DNA from: Salvelinus alpinus
Taxonomy: Eukaryota > Chordata > Actinopteri > Salmoniformes > Salmonidae
Assembly (NCBI RefSeq): GCF_045679555.1
Contig: NC_092096.1
Location: forward strand, 12,727,593-12,791,592
Length of the DNA stretch: 64,000 nucleotides
Direction of reading: 5' to 3'
Below, one piece after another: positions 22,146-35,700 of the stretch. The position numbers and the translations under genes are program-made. Every line of letters begins with the position of its first letter. Positions within the stretch are counted from its first letter, which is position 1. The notes beneath the pieces were generated by a model, which had not been told where the DNA came from, ran no database searches, and saw nothing but the letters and a program-made list of their open reading frames with translations.

Positions 22146-25100
22146 TCATTTATTTGCAGTGTTCTCTTTTGCTTTCCGTCTGGGTCTGGGAGATGACGGT
22201 CTGGAATCAAGAATTAACAAATGTAAAAATGGCATTTAGACTACACAGCCTGCTCCAGTTACAGAAAGGGGGTAAACTTAATTTAGTCAAATCCACATAC
22301 TCCAAATGTCAGTCAAATGAAACAAAAACAAATAACATTTGTCTGACAGAGACATTTTAATTATACTTACATGTCCTTGATAGCTTTCTTCATGAGCTGT
22401 CTTGTACATGGGGACATCACATTGTCTGTTGGACTCCTTATTGCAGACCTACATTGCCACACAAGGCAGTAGAGAAAGAGAGTGAGAGTAGCGCAAGAAA
22501 GAGAGCAAGAGAATATATCAAGCAATCATCCAACTAGTGAATGCCAAATTACAGAGGAGGTACTTCTTGATGCAATTAAAGCCTTTAAGTCCGGGAAAAC
22601 TCAAGGGCGGGATGGCATACCAGTGGAGGTATACCAAACCTTTTTTGATATACTCAGAGGACCATTATTAGCATGTTTTAACCACTTCTATATACACATG
22701 GTATCAGATACTCAACAAGGTCTGATTTCATTATTATTGAAACAGGAGCCATGTGGTAAATATAAAGATCCAGTCCATTAAAAAGGAATTGGAGGCCTCT
22801 TACACTTCAGTGTTGTGACGCAAAAATTCAAGCAAAATGCTTAGCGCATAGAATTAAAAAAGGTATTGCCGGATATTATTCATCCTAATCAGACAGTTTT
22901 TTTTTTTTTTTTTTTACATGGACAATACATTGGAGATAATATAAAAAGACAAGTACTGGAAACAATAGAACACTATGAAAAATCTGGGAAACCAGGCCTG
23001 GTTGTCATAGCCGACTTTGAAAAGACCTTTAATAAAGTACGACTGAAGTTTATATACAAATGCCTGGATTATTTCAATTTTTGAGAATCTTTTATAAAAT
23101 GGGTTAAAGTTATGTATAGTAACCCTAGGTGTAAAATAGTAAATAATGGCTACTTCTCAGAATTTTTTAAAAACTGTCAAGAGAAGTAAAACAAGGTTGT
23201 CCACTATCAGCATATCTATTTATTATTGCCATTGAAATGTTAGTTGTTAAAAATCAGATCCAACAATAATATTAAGGGTTTAGAAATCCAGGGTGTGACG
23301 ACCCTCTCACTCGGTCTGCCGAAGTTTTAAGAATGTCTCACCTCATGTTCAAGAATGGCCTTTTCCCCCTTTATTCATATTACAACCTCACTTCCGGTTA
23401 TTTGAAAACCAAATCATCTCCAAAATATCGTTATTTTTAAAATAAGCCATAGAAAATTGGTTGCAATTTCAATTTAATCCACCAGACAGAACAAATAGTA
23501 CAACAAATAGTGGTTAAACTCAAATATAGTAATTGATAAAAAATAAATAAAAACATTGTTGATAAAAAAATATATATAATCTTTGTAAATGATATCATAA
23601 ATAGAACTGGTGGAGTTGTCACATATGCAACTAACAAAAATGCATGGAAATGTCTGCTCTACCCAAAATTACAACCAACTAATTACAGCACTACCGCAAA
23701 AATGGAAGAGGCAAGTGGAAGCTGGAAAACGTAAGACAAAGGGTGGCTACTTTGAAGAATCTCAAATATATTTTGATTTATTTAACTCTTTTTTTGGTTA
23801 CTACATGATACCATGTGTGTTATTTCATAGTTTTTCTACAATGTAGAAAAATAAAGAAGAACCCTGGAATTAATAGGTGTATCTAAACTTTTGACTGGTA
23901 CTGTATATGTATTGGTATGTATGCATGTGTATTTATATCTACAAACAAAATATATGGGGGATTGGAAATGATGCAGACAATTACATTGATGGAAGCTACA
24001 ATCTGCAATAATAAAGCTGATCTACCCCTGTAAAAAATTCAATATATAACCTACCACTAGTTACAGGCAGCACACCAACATTCCTCCATAGGGGTTTTCA
24101 CACAAGATCACTTCTTGGATCAATGAAAACTGTCCATCATTTAATTAGATCGGATTTAAAATTCAGAAAAAGTATATTACCATACAATTAACGCAGCTTG
24201 GGTGTATTTGAATTTAGACTATGTGTGTATAGATGGCCTCCCGAGTGGCGCAGCGGTCTGAGGCACTGCATCTCAGTGCCAGAGGCTTCACTACAGACCC
24301 TGGTTTGATCCCGGGCTGTATCACAACCAGCCGTAATCGGGAGTTCCATAGGGCGGGGCCTTACTTTTTAAAAACCATTTATGGAACAAAGGGAATGAGC
24401 AGCAGCTACGTTTGGCTACATACGGACCGTTAGTGGAATTCCCGCCAGAGAGTAACGGCTAATGTGATTGGATGTTCATCATTTGACTAGGCTACATGTA
24501 TTTGACATTGTGTTGTTATTCCGCTGAACATTAGATGGTTTCATTTTATTTTTGGCAGTGAAACGAGGCTACTCAGTCGAGAAAAAAAAAACTCACAAAA
24601 ATGTATAGCCCCGTTGGAAAATATAAATGGACCGTTTGAAAATGTGAAGATTTAAAAAAACAACCCTCTGGCTTTGACTAGCTAGAAGGGATTCCAGCTT
24701 TTGTCAAATTAACGTCAGATTTTACTTTTTCGTAGCAAGTTAAGAGAACTTACACAGTAGGGTAGTTAAAGGATAATTAAAGTAGCAGGTTAGGATAATT
24801 AGGTTAAGAAAAGGGTTACGGTTAGCTAAAATGCTAATAAATATATTTTTATATTAATTTGAGTAAAGCTGAATCCCTTCTAGCCATGACCCTGACTAGG
24901 GGCACTCTCCCGTGGGTTATAAGTCATCTCTCACATGGTAACCAGAACTATTTGCCAAGGGGAGAGCTTATTATACCTCAGTGGGTGAATTGAATCAAAG
25001 ATAATGTATATACTGGCAAGATACATGTCTCGCCGCTCTAACAACGGGAGTTGTTGTCCACAAAGCGGCACGGCGGACTGTCTAGCTCCCGCCTGTCCTT

Positions 25101-26150
25101 GCTTTGGATTGGTGGAATTATTTTTTGGTTGAACAAATTCAACACTCCATACAAACTCCTTACTTGGTGGGCAGAAAAAAACACCACCTGCTGGAGGAAG
25201 ACAGATTTTCCTCTCTAAATTGAATTGAGGAGGGGAGACAAATCTGTATATGAGATGCTCATGTCTCCACCCCAAACATAGAGTACCACAGTATGAATCA
25301 TAATACCTAGCGGTCCAACAGGGAAATGGTTCGAAATGGTTTTTCACCATTCATTTCTCCTCATAGGGGATTTTAGAAACACGTACAATAAGGGCTGTGT
25401 TTCATGTAGGCTTACCCTGGCTTGACGTTTTGATAACAAGTCTCTCGGGACAAGGTGACTTATCAACATATTTGCCTGTATTTACCCCCAACAAATGAAA
25501 TGCCAATTGGCTGCTAATGTGGCTATCATAAAGAACTACAAATGCCATGTTCTGGACGAGACAGTCGAATCGAGGCAAAGGTAAGAATCTCTGGATTAAC
25601 TAACTAAACGTAGTAATGAATAAATTGGCTAAATGTCTTTAAATGCACCTGTTTGCAAAGGTGCCAGCTAGAGATAATGTCCTGGAGCTTGCAGGGATTT
25701 GTAGTCTTGCACGATGTCCACTTTGACGCTAAATAACATTTTCAAATCACGCAGTATATATTGAGAAATCACCATGTTTGCGAGAGACTTACATGGTTAT
25801 CAAAATGTCACGCCAGGGTAAACCTACACAAAACACAGCCCTTATTTGAGTGTTTCTCAAATCCCTCGATTGGAACCATTTCCCTGCTTGACCGCTAGGT
25901 TTTATGGGTATTATGACACCTCCACTGAGGGGCTCTCGGGCGGGAAGGAAGGCGACAAGCCACTATTGTAATACACATTGCATAAATGATACTGTATAAA
26001 AACTGTAGGTTTAACATGCATTAATCTAACAATCATTCCTACTTTCACAACTTACTTCTCTTGAATTGTCTTTCTTTTCGCCAGGCTTGGTGTCGGCGGC
26101 TGTTGATTGTTGTAAGGAGACACCGACTGCAGTGCTTTTCCAGAGCTCAT
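22146..26150 (-). CDS. Unrecognised three-exon gene, copy B (75 residues)
   Basis: Exons are 26150-26056 (95 nt), 22448-22371 (78 nt) and 22200-22146 (55 nt, stop TGA). Splice sites and phases equal those of copy A. Differences in exon 1: SLSHNN becomes SVSPYNN, and two CCG codons of the proline run are lost, net minus one residue. Exon 2 is identical. In exon 3 one G-to-A changes Glu to Lys (PRPRRKAKENTANK). The S-P sites and the KEN motif are retained. The frame survives despite indels in exon 1, while the LINE and minisatellite in the same unit diverge freely. This is the best sequence-only argument that the gene is real. The family is not recognised. Confidence 0.6.
22482..23299 (+). pseudogene. 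Degenerate L1-like LINE reverse transcriptase, copy B
   Basis: Slightly better preserved than in A: TEEVLLDAIKAFKSGKTQGR and DGIPVEVYQTFFDILRGP are in frame at the left end, then VVIADFEKTFNKVRLKFIY. Frame breaks, a poly-T run near 22898 and stops kill it. It is intronic and antisense to the three-exon gene. Confidence 0.78.
23300..23740. other. Copy B: unassigned intronic stretch
   Basis: Counterpart of 16521-16962; nothing recognised. Confidence 0.45.
23741..23906 (+). mobile_element. Tc1-like transposon right end, copy B
   Basis: Same fragment as 16963-17134, ending in TTTTGACTGGTACTGTATAT. Confidence 0.8.
23907..24233. other. Copy B: unassigned AT-rich intronic stretch
   Basis: Counterpart of 17135-17457; nothing recognised. 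Confidence 0.45.
24234..24361 (+). mobile_element. HpaI-like SINE head, copy B
   Basis: Same SINE fragment as at 17458 with a few substitutions, showing that the insertion predates the duplication. Confidence 0.8.
24362..25291. other. Copy B: intron of the three-exon gene, unassigned
   Basis: Counterpart of 17586-18512; no gene supported. Confidence 0.45.
25292..25918. repeat. Long imperfect inverted repeat, copy B
   Basis: Arms at about 25292-25476 and 25753-25918, as in copy A. The right arm again ends about 138 bp from exon 1 of the three-exon gene. Confidence 0.8.
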
Positions 26151-26489
26151 TTTCCCTGCAGAAAGCCATCATGACATTAGCGACAGTTTAGTGTTTTGAT
26201 ACATTGTATCCATAGCCAATTATGTAAACATTGTTGTAACTTGCATACAATAACGTACGCTGTAGCGTTGCTGCATGTAATATTGTTACTAATACGAACT
26301 GTTAATCGTTGAAATTATGTCATTGATTATACCAAGTACATTTTAATTGTAGTCGTTAAGAACCCACCTTCTTTTTAAAAATGTTATTAGCCACAGTCAA
26401 GCAGCAGGAAAAAGTAGTCAAGGCTTGAGATCCAGTTAGTTTAGTAACGATCAGCTGAGTTCATGTCAAATAGGACATTTCGAAAGTGG

Positions 26490-26532
26490 TGCTCCATGAC
26501 GTATTTCAAATACGCTCCTCTCATTGGTAGTT
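26490..26532 (-). promoter_or_regulatory. Candidate promoter of the three-exon gene, copy B
   Basis: CCAAT, TTTGAA and TACGTCA on the minus strand at about 26523, 26505 and 26497, with spacing unchanged from copy A. Confidence 0.4.
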
Positions 26533-26870
26533 GCCACGGCACAAGCATAACAAACCCCACCCTCTCAGAAAACATGTTTTGACATACTTCATAATTTATT
26601 TTCTCAGTGTACGTTGTGATTTTTATGGGGGGGAAATAAACTCCAAGTCGAATACTTTTAATTATTGTCAAACACATAAAAGCCCTTTTCAAAAGTAGAT
26701 AGCCCTATTCTTCAGCATTGTGTGCAGGAGGAACAGGCACTTTTTCTATATATCAAACACACAGCACCAGACTTCAAGTGTACAGAGAATATCAACATTT
26801 TTGTTCAAACTAAGAACTTCTTCGTATATTATTTATTGAGAAGGATTAAAGCGATCTTTCAAAAGGTATG

Positions 26871-26925
26871 CGCCCAACGTGGGGCTCGAACCCACGACCC
26901 TGAGATTAAGAGTCTCATGCTCTAC
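26871..26925 (-). pseudogene. Truncated tRNA-Lys(CUU) gene at the B/C junction
   Basis: Identical to the fragment at 20096-20150 and cut at the same base, so the second junction is a copy of the first rather than an independent break. Confidence 0.9.
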
Positions 26926-28778
26926 GAATCAGAATTGGAACAAATCTCACTCGCCCAGCTCTTGTAGACCAAACTGATTTCCCCCATCCTAAGCTCGCTG
27001 GTTCGCTCTGCTCTCCCCTCTCAACCACTACTAATGGCGTCTCTTTCTACGTCATGCTATGGGATCATATGATGAACTGGACAGCAACAATCGAAAGTGC
27101 TGGAGCTGAACAGAGGCTCAGTCTATTTTCCCAATGGATCATCAATCATAATATATGTTAGAGTAAAGAATACAGAAATTAGAACATTTAGAAAAACTGT
27201 AATCGAAATAAGACAGTTTGAAAGACTAAAAGTAAGAAGCCCAGTAGTCAGTATAATAACTCCTAAAAACAGAATATTGTTTTGATTGTATTATGATAGG
27301 TTATCATTATTGTGGTTGGTTGGTTTACCAGGATCATTATCACTGCAAGACCCTCCCAAGTGAGAATAATTTGTCACACATAAATCATGAGGAATCTATT
27401 TCTCCTCTGAGCCATATGGCAGTGCTATTTTATTTATGCATTTGTGACAAATCTACTTATTTTCGCATCAAAATATCATAATTATTGAAAGGCTCCCAGA
27501 ACAAGATGCGGAAATCCCCCATGCTGTACATACACACAGTGAGGGAAGCCTTGAATCTTCGTTTCAGAAAGAAGTATGCTTGTTTTGTTCAAACTTGACC
27601 TATTTCTACTAGAGACGTAAGGGGTCATTTTCTGAATGTCTACCCTAATCTTAACTAGATAACGATCATACTTCAAAAAATCTAAGGCACTGTTGTGGAA
27701 AAGTTAAAACGCCTTTCTTTTAGCAGCTATCGCATAGCAAAAAAAATTAAGCGCACTAACGACGAGCGGCTCACCCGCCTTCTTCAGGGTCTCATGTGAG
27801 TCGCAACGCGCTGGTGGGACTTCTGGTCAAATTGGTATTGAAATGATCTCTAGGACATATCAAACCAAACAGAGCTTCACTACAGCCTTATCCAACACTA
27901 GTTACGGTCACAACAAACCTCTTGAATATCACCTTCAATGGAAAAAACAAACGTAAGACAGGAATTGTCATACATGCCTGATGACTCAGTCACACAAGTG
28001 ATCTCCTCCATATCAAATATGTTTATTGAAAGCAGTGAGCCAAGTCCTTTTTTTGCTAGTTACATATTGAAAACTGAGCAACATAAAGCCAATGTACAAA
28101 CAGAATATAAAGTAGTCTACTTAATGTTTTTAAACCATGGAAGTCAACCTGTGCAAAGGGCATACATACAGAACACTTGTTTGAGATAACACCCCCACCA
28201 CTTAAAGCAGTGTACAATAAACAGCATATGTCCTCTAAAGTGCAAATAGCATTAAACATTCACAAGAAAAACACAAACAGTGCGATTTAGATGAAGAATA
28301 TAAACCCCCCCCATATACACCATATTAATGAAGAATATAAACCCCCCCATATACACCATATTAATGAAGAATATAACCCCCCCCATATACACCATATTAA
28401 TGAAGAATATAAACCCCCCCATATACACCATATTAATGAAGAATATAAACCCCCCCCATATACACCATATTAATGAAGAATATAAACCCCCCCCATATAC
28501 ACCATATTAATGAAGAATATACCCCCCCCCCATATACACCATATTAATGAAGAATATAACCCCCCCATATACACCATATTAATGAAGAATATAACCCCCC
28601 CCCCCATATACACCATATTAATGAAGAATATACCCCCCCCCCCATATACACCATATTAATGAAGAATATAACCCCCCCCCAAATACACCATATTAATGAA
28701 GAATATACCCCCCCCCCATATACACCATATTAATGAAGAATATACCCCCCCCATATACACCATATTAATGAAAAATAT
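26926..28778. repeat. Tandem segmental duplication, copy C (truncated by the gap)
   Basis: Near identical to 20151-22000. Visible differences from B are few, for example near 27773-27784 and in C-run lengths. It reaches only the poly-C array before the N run, so any third copy of the three-exon gene is not in the sequence. Confidence 0.92.
28291..28778. repeat. Poly-C minisatellite, copy C, open-ended at the gap
   Basis: Same units as in B with slightly different C-run lengths. It enters the N run in mid-unit (AATGAAAAATAT), so assembly collapsed or stopped inside this array. Confidence 0.95.
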
Positions 28779-28878
28779 NNNNNNNNNNNNNNNNNNNNNN
28801 NNNNNNNNNNNNNNNNNNNNNNNNNNNNNNNNNNNNNNNNNNNNNNNNNNNNNNNNNNNNNNNNNNNNNNNNNNNNNN
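28779..28878. other. Assembly gap of exactly 100 N
   Basis: One hundred N, the conventional size for a gap of unknown length. Left flank is the poly-C array; right flank is unrelated sequence. Confidence 0.99.
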
Positions 28879-29400
<522 letters not shown>

Positions 29401-29465
29401 GTTCAAAATCACTCATCCATTTAATGTGTTGCATTCTTGGTCATGCATCTCAAGATGACTCTGGG

Positions 29466-29634
29466 ACAGAACTCACAGAGGGAATGACAAGACAGCAGAG
29501 GGAATGACAAGACAGCAGAGGGAATGACAAGACAGCAGAGGGAATGACAAGACAGCAGAGGGAATGACAAGACAGCAGAGGGAATGACAAGACAGCAGAG
29601 AGAGAATGACAAGACAGCAGAGGGAATGACAATA
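29466..29634. repeat. 20-bp minisatellite, about 8 copies
   Basis: Unit GAATGACAAGACAGCAGAGG, with one copy carrying an extra GAGA near 29600. Confidence 0.95.
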
Positions 29635-29639
29635 GCTAG

Positions 29640-29644
29640 AAAGA

Positions 29645-29700
<56 letters not shown>
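29640..29700. repeat. (GA)n microsatellite
   Basis: About 30 GA units that lead directly into the 52-bp satellite, whose unit ends with GAGACAGAGAG. Confidence 0.95.
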
Positions 29701-29703
<3 letters not shown>

Positions 29704-32700
29704 ACACCTCCACCTGGGTCCAGAAGGATACAGTAGGTTAGAGACAGAGAGGTGAACACCTCCACCTGGGTCCAGAAGGATACAGTAGGTTAGAGACAGA
29801 GAGGTGAACACCTCCACCTGGGTCCAGAAGGATACAGTAGGTTAGAGACAGAGAGGTGAACACCTCCACCTGGGTCCAGAAGGATACAGTAGGTTAGAGA
29901 CAGAGAGGTGAACACCTCCACCTGGGTCCAGAAGGATACAGTAGGTTAGAGACAGAGAGGTGAACACCTCCACCTGGGTCCAGAAGGATACAGTAGGTTA
30001 GAGACAGAGAGGTGAACACCTCCACCTGGGTCCAGAAGGATACAGTAGGTTAGAGACAGAGAGGTGAACACCTCCACCTGGGTCCAAGAAGGATACAGTA
30101 GGTTAGAGACAGAGAGGTGAACACCTCCACCTGGGTCCAGAAGGATACAGTAGGTTAGAGACAGAGAGGTGAACACCTCCACCTGGGTCCAGAAGGATAC
30201 AGTAGGTTAGAGACAGAGAGGTGACCACCTCCACCTGGGTCCAGAAGGATACAGTAGGTTAGAGACAGAGAGGTGACCACCTCCACCTGGGGTCCAGAAG
30301 GATACAGTAGGTTAGAGACAGAGAGGTGAACACCTCCACCTGGGTCCAGAAGGATACAGTAGGTTAGAGACAGAGAGGTGAACACCTCCACCTGGGTCCA
30401 GAAGGATACAGTAGGTTAGAGACAGAGAGGTGACCACCTCCACCTGGGTCCAGAAGGATACAGTAGGTTAGAGACAGAGAGGTGAACACCTCCACCTGGG
30501 TCCAGAAGGATACAGTAGGTTAGAGACAGAGAGGTTAACACCTCCACCTGGGTCCAGAAGGATACAGTAGGTTACAGACAGAGAGGTGAACACCTCCACC
30601 TGGGTCCAGAAGGATACAGTAGGTTAGAGACAGAGAGGTGACCACCTCCACCTGGGTCCAGAAGGATACAGTAGGCTAGAGACAGAGTGGTGAACACCTC
30701 CACCTGGGTCCAGAAGGATACAGTTGGTTAGAGACAGAGAGGTGAAAACCTCCACCTGGGTCCAGAAGGATACAGTAGGTTACAGACAGAGAGGTGACCA
30801 CCTCCACCTGGGTCCAGAAGGATACAGTAGGTTAGAGACAGAGAGGTGAACACCTCCACCTGGGTCCAGAAGGATACAGTAGGTTAGAGACAGAGAGGTG
30901 AACACCTCCACCTGGGTCCAGAAGGATACAGTAGGTTAGAGACAGAGAGGTGAACACCTCCACCTGGGTCCAGAAGGATACAGTAGGTTAGAGACAGAGA
31001 GGTGAACACCTCCACCTGGGTCCAGAAGGATACAGTAGGTTAGAGACAGAGAGGTGAACACCTCCACCTGGGTCCAGAAGGATACAGTAGGTTAGAGACA
31101 GAGAGGTGAACACCTCCACCTGGGTCCAGAAGGATACAGTAGGTTAGAGACAGAGAGGTGAACACCTCCACCTGGGTCCAGAAGGATACAGTAGGTTAGA
31201 GACAGAGAGGTGAACACCTCCACCTGGGTCCAGAAGGATACAGTAGGTTAGAGACAGAGAGGTGACCACCTCCACCTGGGTCCAGAAGGATACAGTAGGT
31301 TAGAGACAGAGAGGTGAACACCTCCACCTGGGTCCAGAAGGATACAGTAGGTTAGAGACAGAGAGGTGAACACCTCCACCTGGGTCCAGAAGGATACGGT
31401 AGGTTAGAGACAGAGAGGTGACCACCTCCACCGTGGTCCAGAAGGATACAGTAGGTTAGAGACAGAGAGGTGAACACCTCCACCTGGGGTCCAGAAGGAT
31501 ACAGTAGGTTAGAGACAGAGAGGTGAACACCTCCACCTGGGGTCCAGAAGGATACAGTAGGTTAGAGACAGAGAGGTGAACACCTCCACCTGGGTCCAGA
31601 AGGATACAGTAGGTTAGAGACAGAGAGGTGAACACCTCCACCTGGGTCCAGAAGGATACAGTAGGTTAGAGACAGAGAGGTGAACACCTCCACCTGGGTC
31701 CAGAAGGATACAGTAGGTTAGAGACAGAGAGGTGAACACCTCCACCTGGGTCCAGAAGGATACAGTAGGTTAGAGACAGAGTGGTGAACACCTCCACCTG
31801 GGTCCAGAAGGATACAGTTGGTTAGAGACAGAGAGGTGAAAACCTCCACCTGGGTCCAGAAGGATACAGTAGGTTAGAGACAGAGAGGTGAACACCTCCA
31901 CCTGGGTCCAGAAGGATACAGTAGGTTAGAGACAGAGAGGTGAACACCTCCACCTGGGTCCAGAAGGATACAGTAGGTTAGAGACAGAGAGGTGAACACC
32001 TCCACCTGGGTCCAGAAGGATACAGTAGGTTAGAGACAGAGAGGTGAACACCTCCACCTGGGTCCAGAAGGATACAGTAGGTTAGAGACAGAGAGGTGAA
32101 CACCTCCACCTGGGTCCAGAAGGATACAGTAGGTTAGAGACAGAGAGGTGAACACCTCCACCTGGGTCCAGAAGGATACAGTAGGTTAGAGACAGAGAGG
32201 TGACCACCTCCACCTGGGTCCAGAAGGATACAGTAGGTTAGAGACAGAGAGGTGAACACCTCCACCTGGGGTCCAGAAGGATACAGTAGGTTAGAGACAG
32301 AGAGGTGAACACCTCCACCTGGGTCCAGAAGGATACAGTAGGTTAGAGACAGAGAGGTGAACACCTCCACCTGGGTCCAGAAGGATACAGTAGGTTAGAG
32401 ACAGAGAGGTGAACACCTCCACCTGGGTCCAGAAGGATACAGTAGGTTAGAGACAGAGAGGTGAACACCTCCACCTGGGTCCAGAAGGATACAGTAGGTT
32501 AGAGACAGAGAGGTGAACACCTCCACCTGGGTCCAGAAGGATACAGTAGGTTAGAGACAGAGAGGTGAACACCTCCACCTGGGGTCCAGAAGGATACAGT
32601 AGGTTAGAGACAGAGAGGTGAACACCTCCACCTGGGTCCAGAAGGATACAGTAGGTTAGAGACAGAGAGGTGAACACCTCCACCTGGGTCCAGAAGGATA

Positions 32701-35700
32701 CAGTAGGTTAGAGACAGAGAGGTGACCACCTCCACCGTGGTCCAGAAGGATACAGTAGGTTAGAGACAGAGAGGTGAACACCTCCACCTGGGTCCAGAAG
32801 GATACAGTAGGTTAGAGACAGAGAGGTGAACACCTCCACCTGGGTCCAGAAGGATACAGTAGGTTAGAGACAGAGAGGTGAACACCTCCACCTGGGTCCA
32901 GAAGGATACAGTAGGTTAGAGACAGAGAGGTGAACACCTCCACCTGGGTCCAGAAGGATACAGTAGGTTAGAGACAGAGAGGTGAACACCTCCACCTGGG
33001 TCCAGAAGGATACAGTAGGTTAGAGACAGAGAGGTGAACACCTCCACCTGGGTCCAGAAGGATACAGTAGGTTAGAGACAGAGAGGTAGACACCTCCACC
33101 TGGGTCCAGAAGGATACAGTAGGTTAGAGACAGAGAGGTGACCACCTCCACCTGGGTCCAGAAGGATACAGTAGGCTAGAGACAGAGAGGTGAACACCTC
33201 CACCTGGGTCCAGAAGGATACAGTAGGTTAGAGACAGAGAGGTGAACACTTCCACCTGGGTCCAGAAGGATACAGTAGGCTAGAGACAGAGAGGTGAACA
33301 CCTCCACCTGGGTCCAGAAGGATACAGTAGGTTAGAGACAGAGAGGTGACAACCTCCACCTGGGTCCAGAAGGATACAGTAGGTTAGAGACAGAGAGGTG
33401 AACACCTCCACCTGGGTCCAGAAGGATACAGTAGGTTAGAGACAGAGAGGTGAACACCTCCACCTGGGTCCAGAAGGATACAGTAGGTTAGAGACAGAGA
33501 GGTGAACACCTCCACCTGGGTCCAGAAGGATACAGTAGGTTAGAGACAGAGAGGTGAACACCTCCACCTGGGTCCAGAAGGATACAGTAGGTTAGAGACA
33601 GAGAGGTGAACACCTCCACCTGGGTCCAGAAGGATACAGTAGGTTAGAGACAGAGAGGTGAACACCTCCACCTGGGTCCAGAAGGATACAGTAGGTTAGA
33701 GACAGAGAGGTGAACACCTCCACCTGGGTCCAGAAGGATACAGTAGGTTAGAGACAGAGAGGTGAACACCTCCACCTGGGTCCAGAAGGATACAGTAGGT
33801 TAGAGACAGAGAGGTGAACACCTCCACCTGGGTCCAGAAGGATACAGTAGGTTAGAGACAGAGAGGTGAAAACCTCCACCTGGGTCCAGAAGGATACAGT
33901 AGGTTAGAGACAGAGAGGTGAACACCTCCACCTGGGTCCAGAAGGATACAGTAGGTTAGAGACAGAGAGGTGAAAACCTCCACCTGGGTCCAGAAGGATA
34001 CAGTAGGTTAGAGACAGAGAGGTGAACACCTCCACCTGGGTCCAGAAGGATACAGTAGGTTAGAGACAGAGAGGTGAACACCTCCACCTGGGTCCAGAAG
34101 GATACAGTAGGTTAGAGACAGAGAGGTGAACACCTCCACCTGGGTCCAGAAGGATACAGTAGGTTAGAGACAGAGAGGTGAACACCTCCACCTGGGTCCA
34201 GAAGGATACAGTAGGTTAGAGACAGAGAGGTGAACACCTCCACCTGGGTCCAGAAGGATACAGTAGGTTAGAGACAGAGAGGTGAACACCTCCACCTGGG
34301 TCCAGAAGGATACAGTAGGTTAGAGACAGAGAGGTGAACACCTCCACCTGGGTCCAGAAGGATACAGTAGGTTAGAGACAGAGAGGTGAACACCTCCACC
34401 TGGGTCCAGAAGGATACAGTAGGTTAGAGACAGAGAGGTGAACACCTCCACCTGGGTCCAGAAGGACACAGTAGGTTAGAGACAGAGAGGTGAACACCTC
34501 CACCTGGGTCCAGAAGGATACAGTAGGTTAGAGACAGAGAGGTGAACACCTCCACCTGGGTCCAGAAGGATACAGTAGGTTAGAGACAGAGAGGTGAACA
34601 CCTCCACCTGGGTCCAGAAGGATACAGTAGGTTAGAGACAGAGAGGTGAACACCTCCACCTGGGTCCAGAAGGATACAGTAGGTTAGAGACAGAGAGGTG
34701 AACACCTCCACCTGGGTCCAGAAGGATACAGTAGGTTAGAGACAGAGAGGTGAACACCTCCACCTGGGTCCAGAAGGATACAGTAGGTTAGAGACAGAGA
34801 GGTGAACACCTCCACCTGGGTCCAGAAGGATACAGTAGGTTAGAGACAGAGAGGTGAACACCTCCACCTGGGTCCAGAAGGATACAGTAGGTTAGAGACA
34901 GAGAGGTGAACACCTCCACCTGGGTCCAGAAGGATACAGTAGGTTAGAGACAGAGAGGTGAACACCTCCACCTGGGTCCAGAAGGATACAGTAGGTTAGA
35001 GACAGAGAGGTGAACACCTCCACCTGGGTCCAGAAGGATACAGTAGGTTAGAGACAGAGAGGTAGACACCTCCACCTGGGTCCAGAAGGATACAGTAGGT
35101 TAGAGACAGAGAGGTGACCACCTCCACCTGGGTCCAGAAGGATACAGTAGGCTAGAGACAGAGAGGTGAACACCTCCACCTGGGTCCAGAAGGATACAGT
35201 AGGTTAGAGACAGAGAGGTGACAACCTCCACCTGGGTCCAGAAGGATACAGTAGGTTAGAGACAGAGAGGTGAACACCTCCACCTGGGTCCAGAAGGATA
35301 CAGTAGGTTAGAGACAGAGAGGTGAACACCTCCACCTGGGTCCAGAAGGATACAGTAGGTTAGAGACAGAGAGGTGAACACCTCCACCTGGGTCCAGAAG
35401 GATACAGTAGGTTAGAGACAGAGAGGTGAACACCTCCACCTGGGTCCAGAAGGATACAGTAGGTTAGAGACAGAGAGGTGAACACCTCCACCTGGGTCCA
35501 GAAGGATACAGTAGGTTAGAGACAGAGAGGTGAACACCTCCACCTGGGTCCAGAAGGATACAGTAGGTTAGAGACAGAGAGGTAGACACCTCCACCTGGG
35601 TCCAGAAGGATACAGTAGGTTAGAGACAGAGAGGTGACCACCTCCACCTGGGTCCAGAAGGATACAGTAGGCTAGAGACAGAGAGGTGAACACCTCCACC

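Larger units (their letters stand above)
20151..26925. repeat. Tandem segmental duplication, copy B (6,775 bp)
   Basis: Starts GAATCAGAATTGGAACAAAT, as in copy A at 11074, and ends in the same tRNA-Lys break as copy A. Its contents follow the same order. It is 2.3 kb shorter than A because of the short poly-C array. Copy C repeats its first 1.8 kb at near identity (offset 6,775). Confidence 0.93.
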
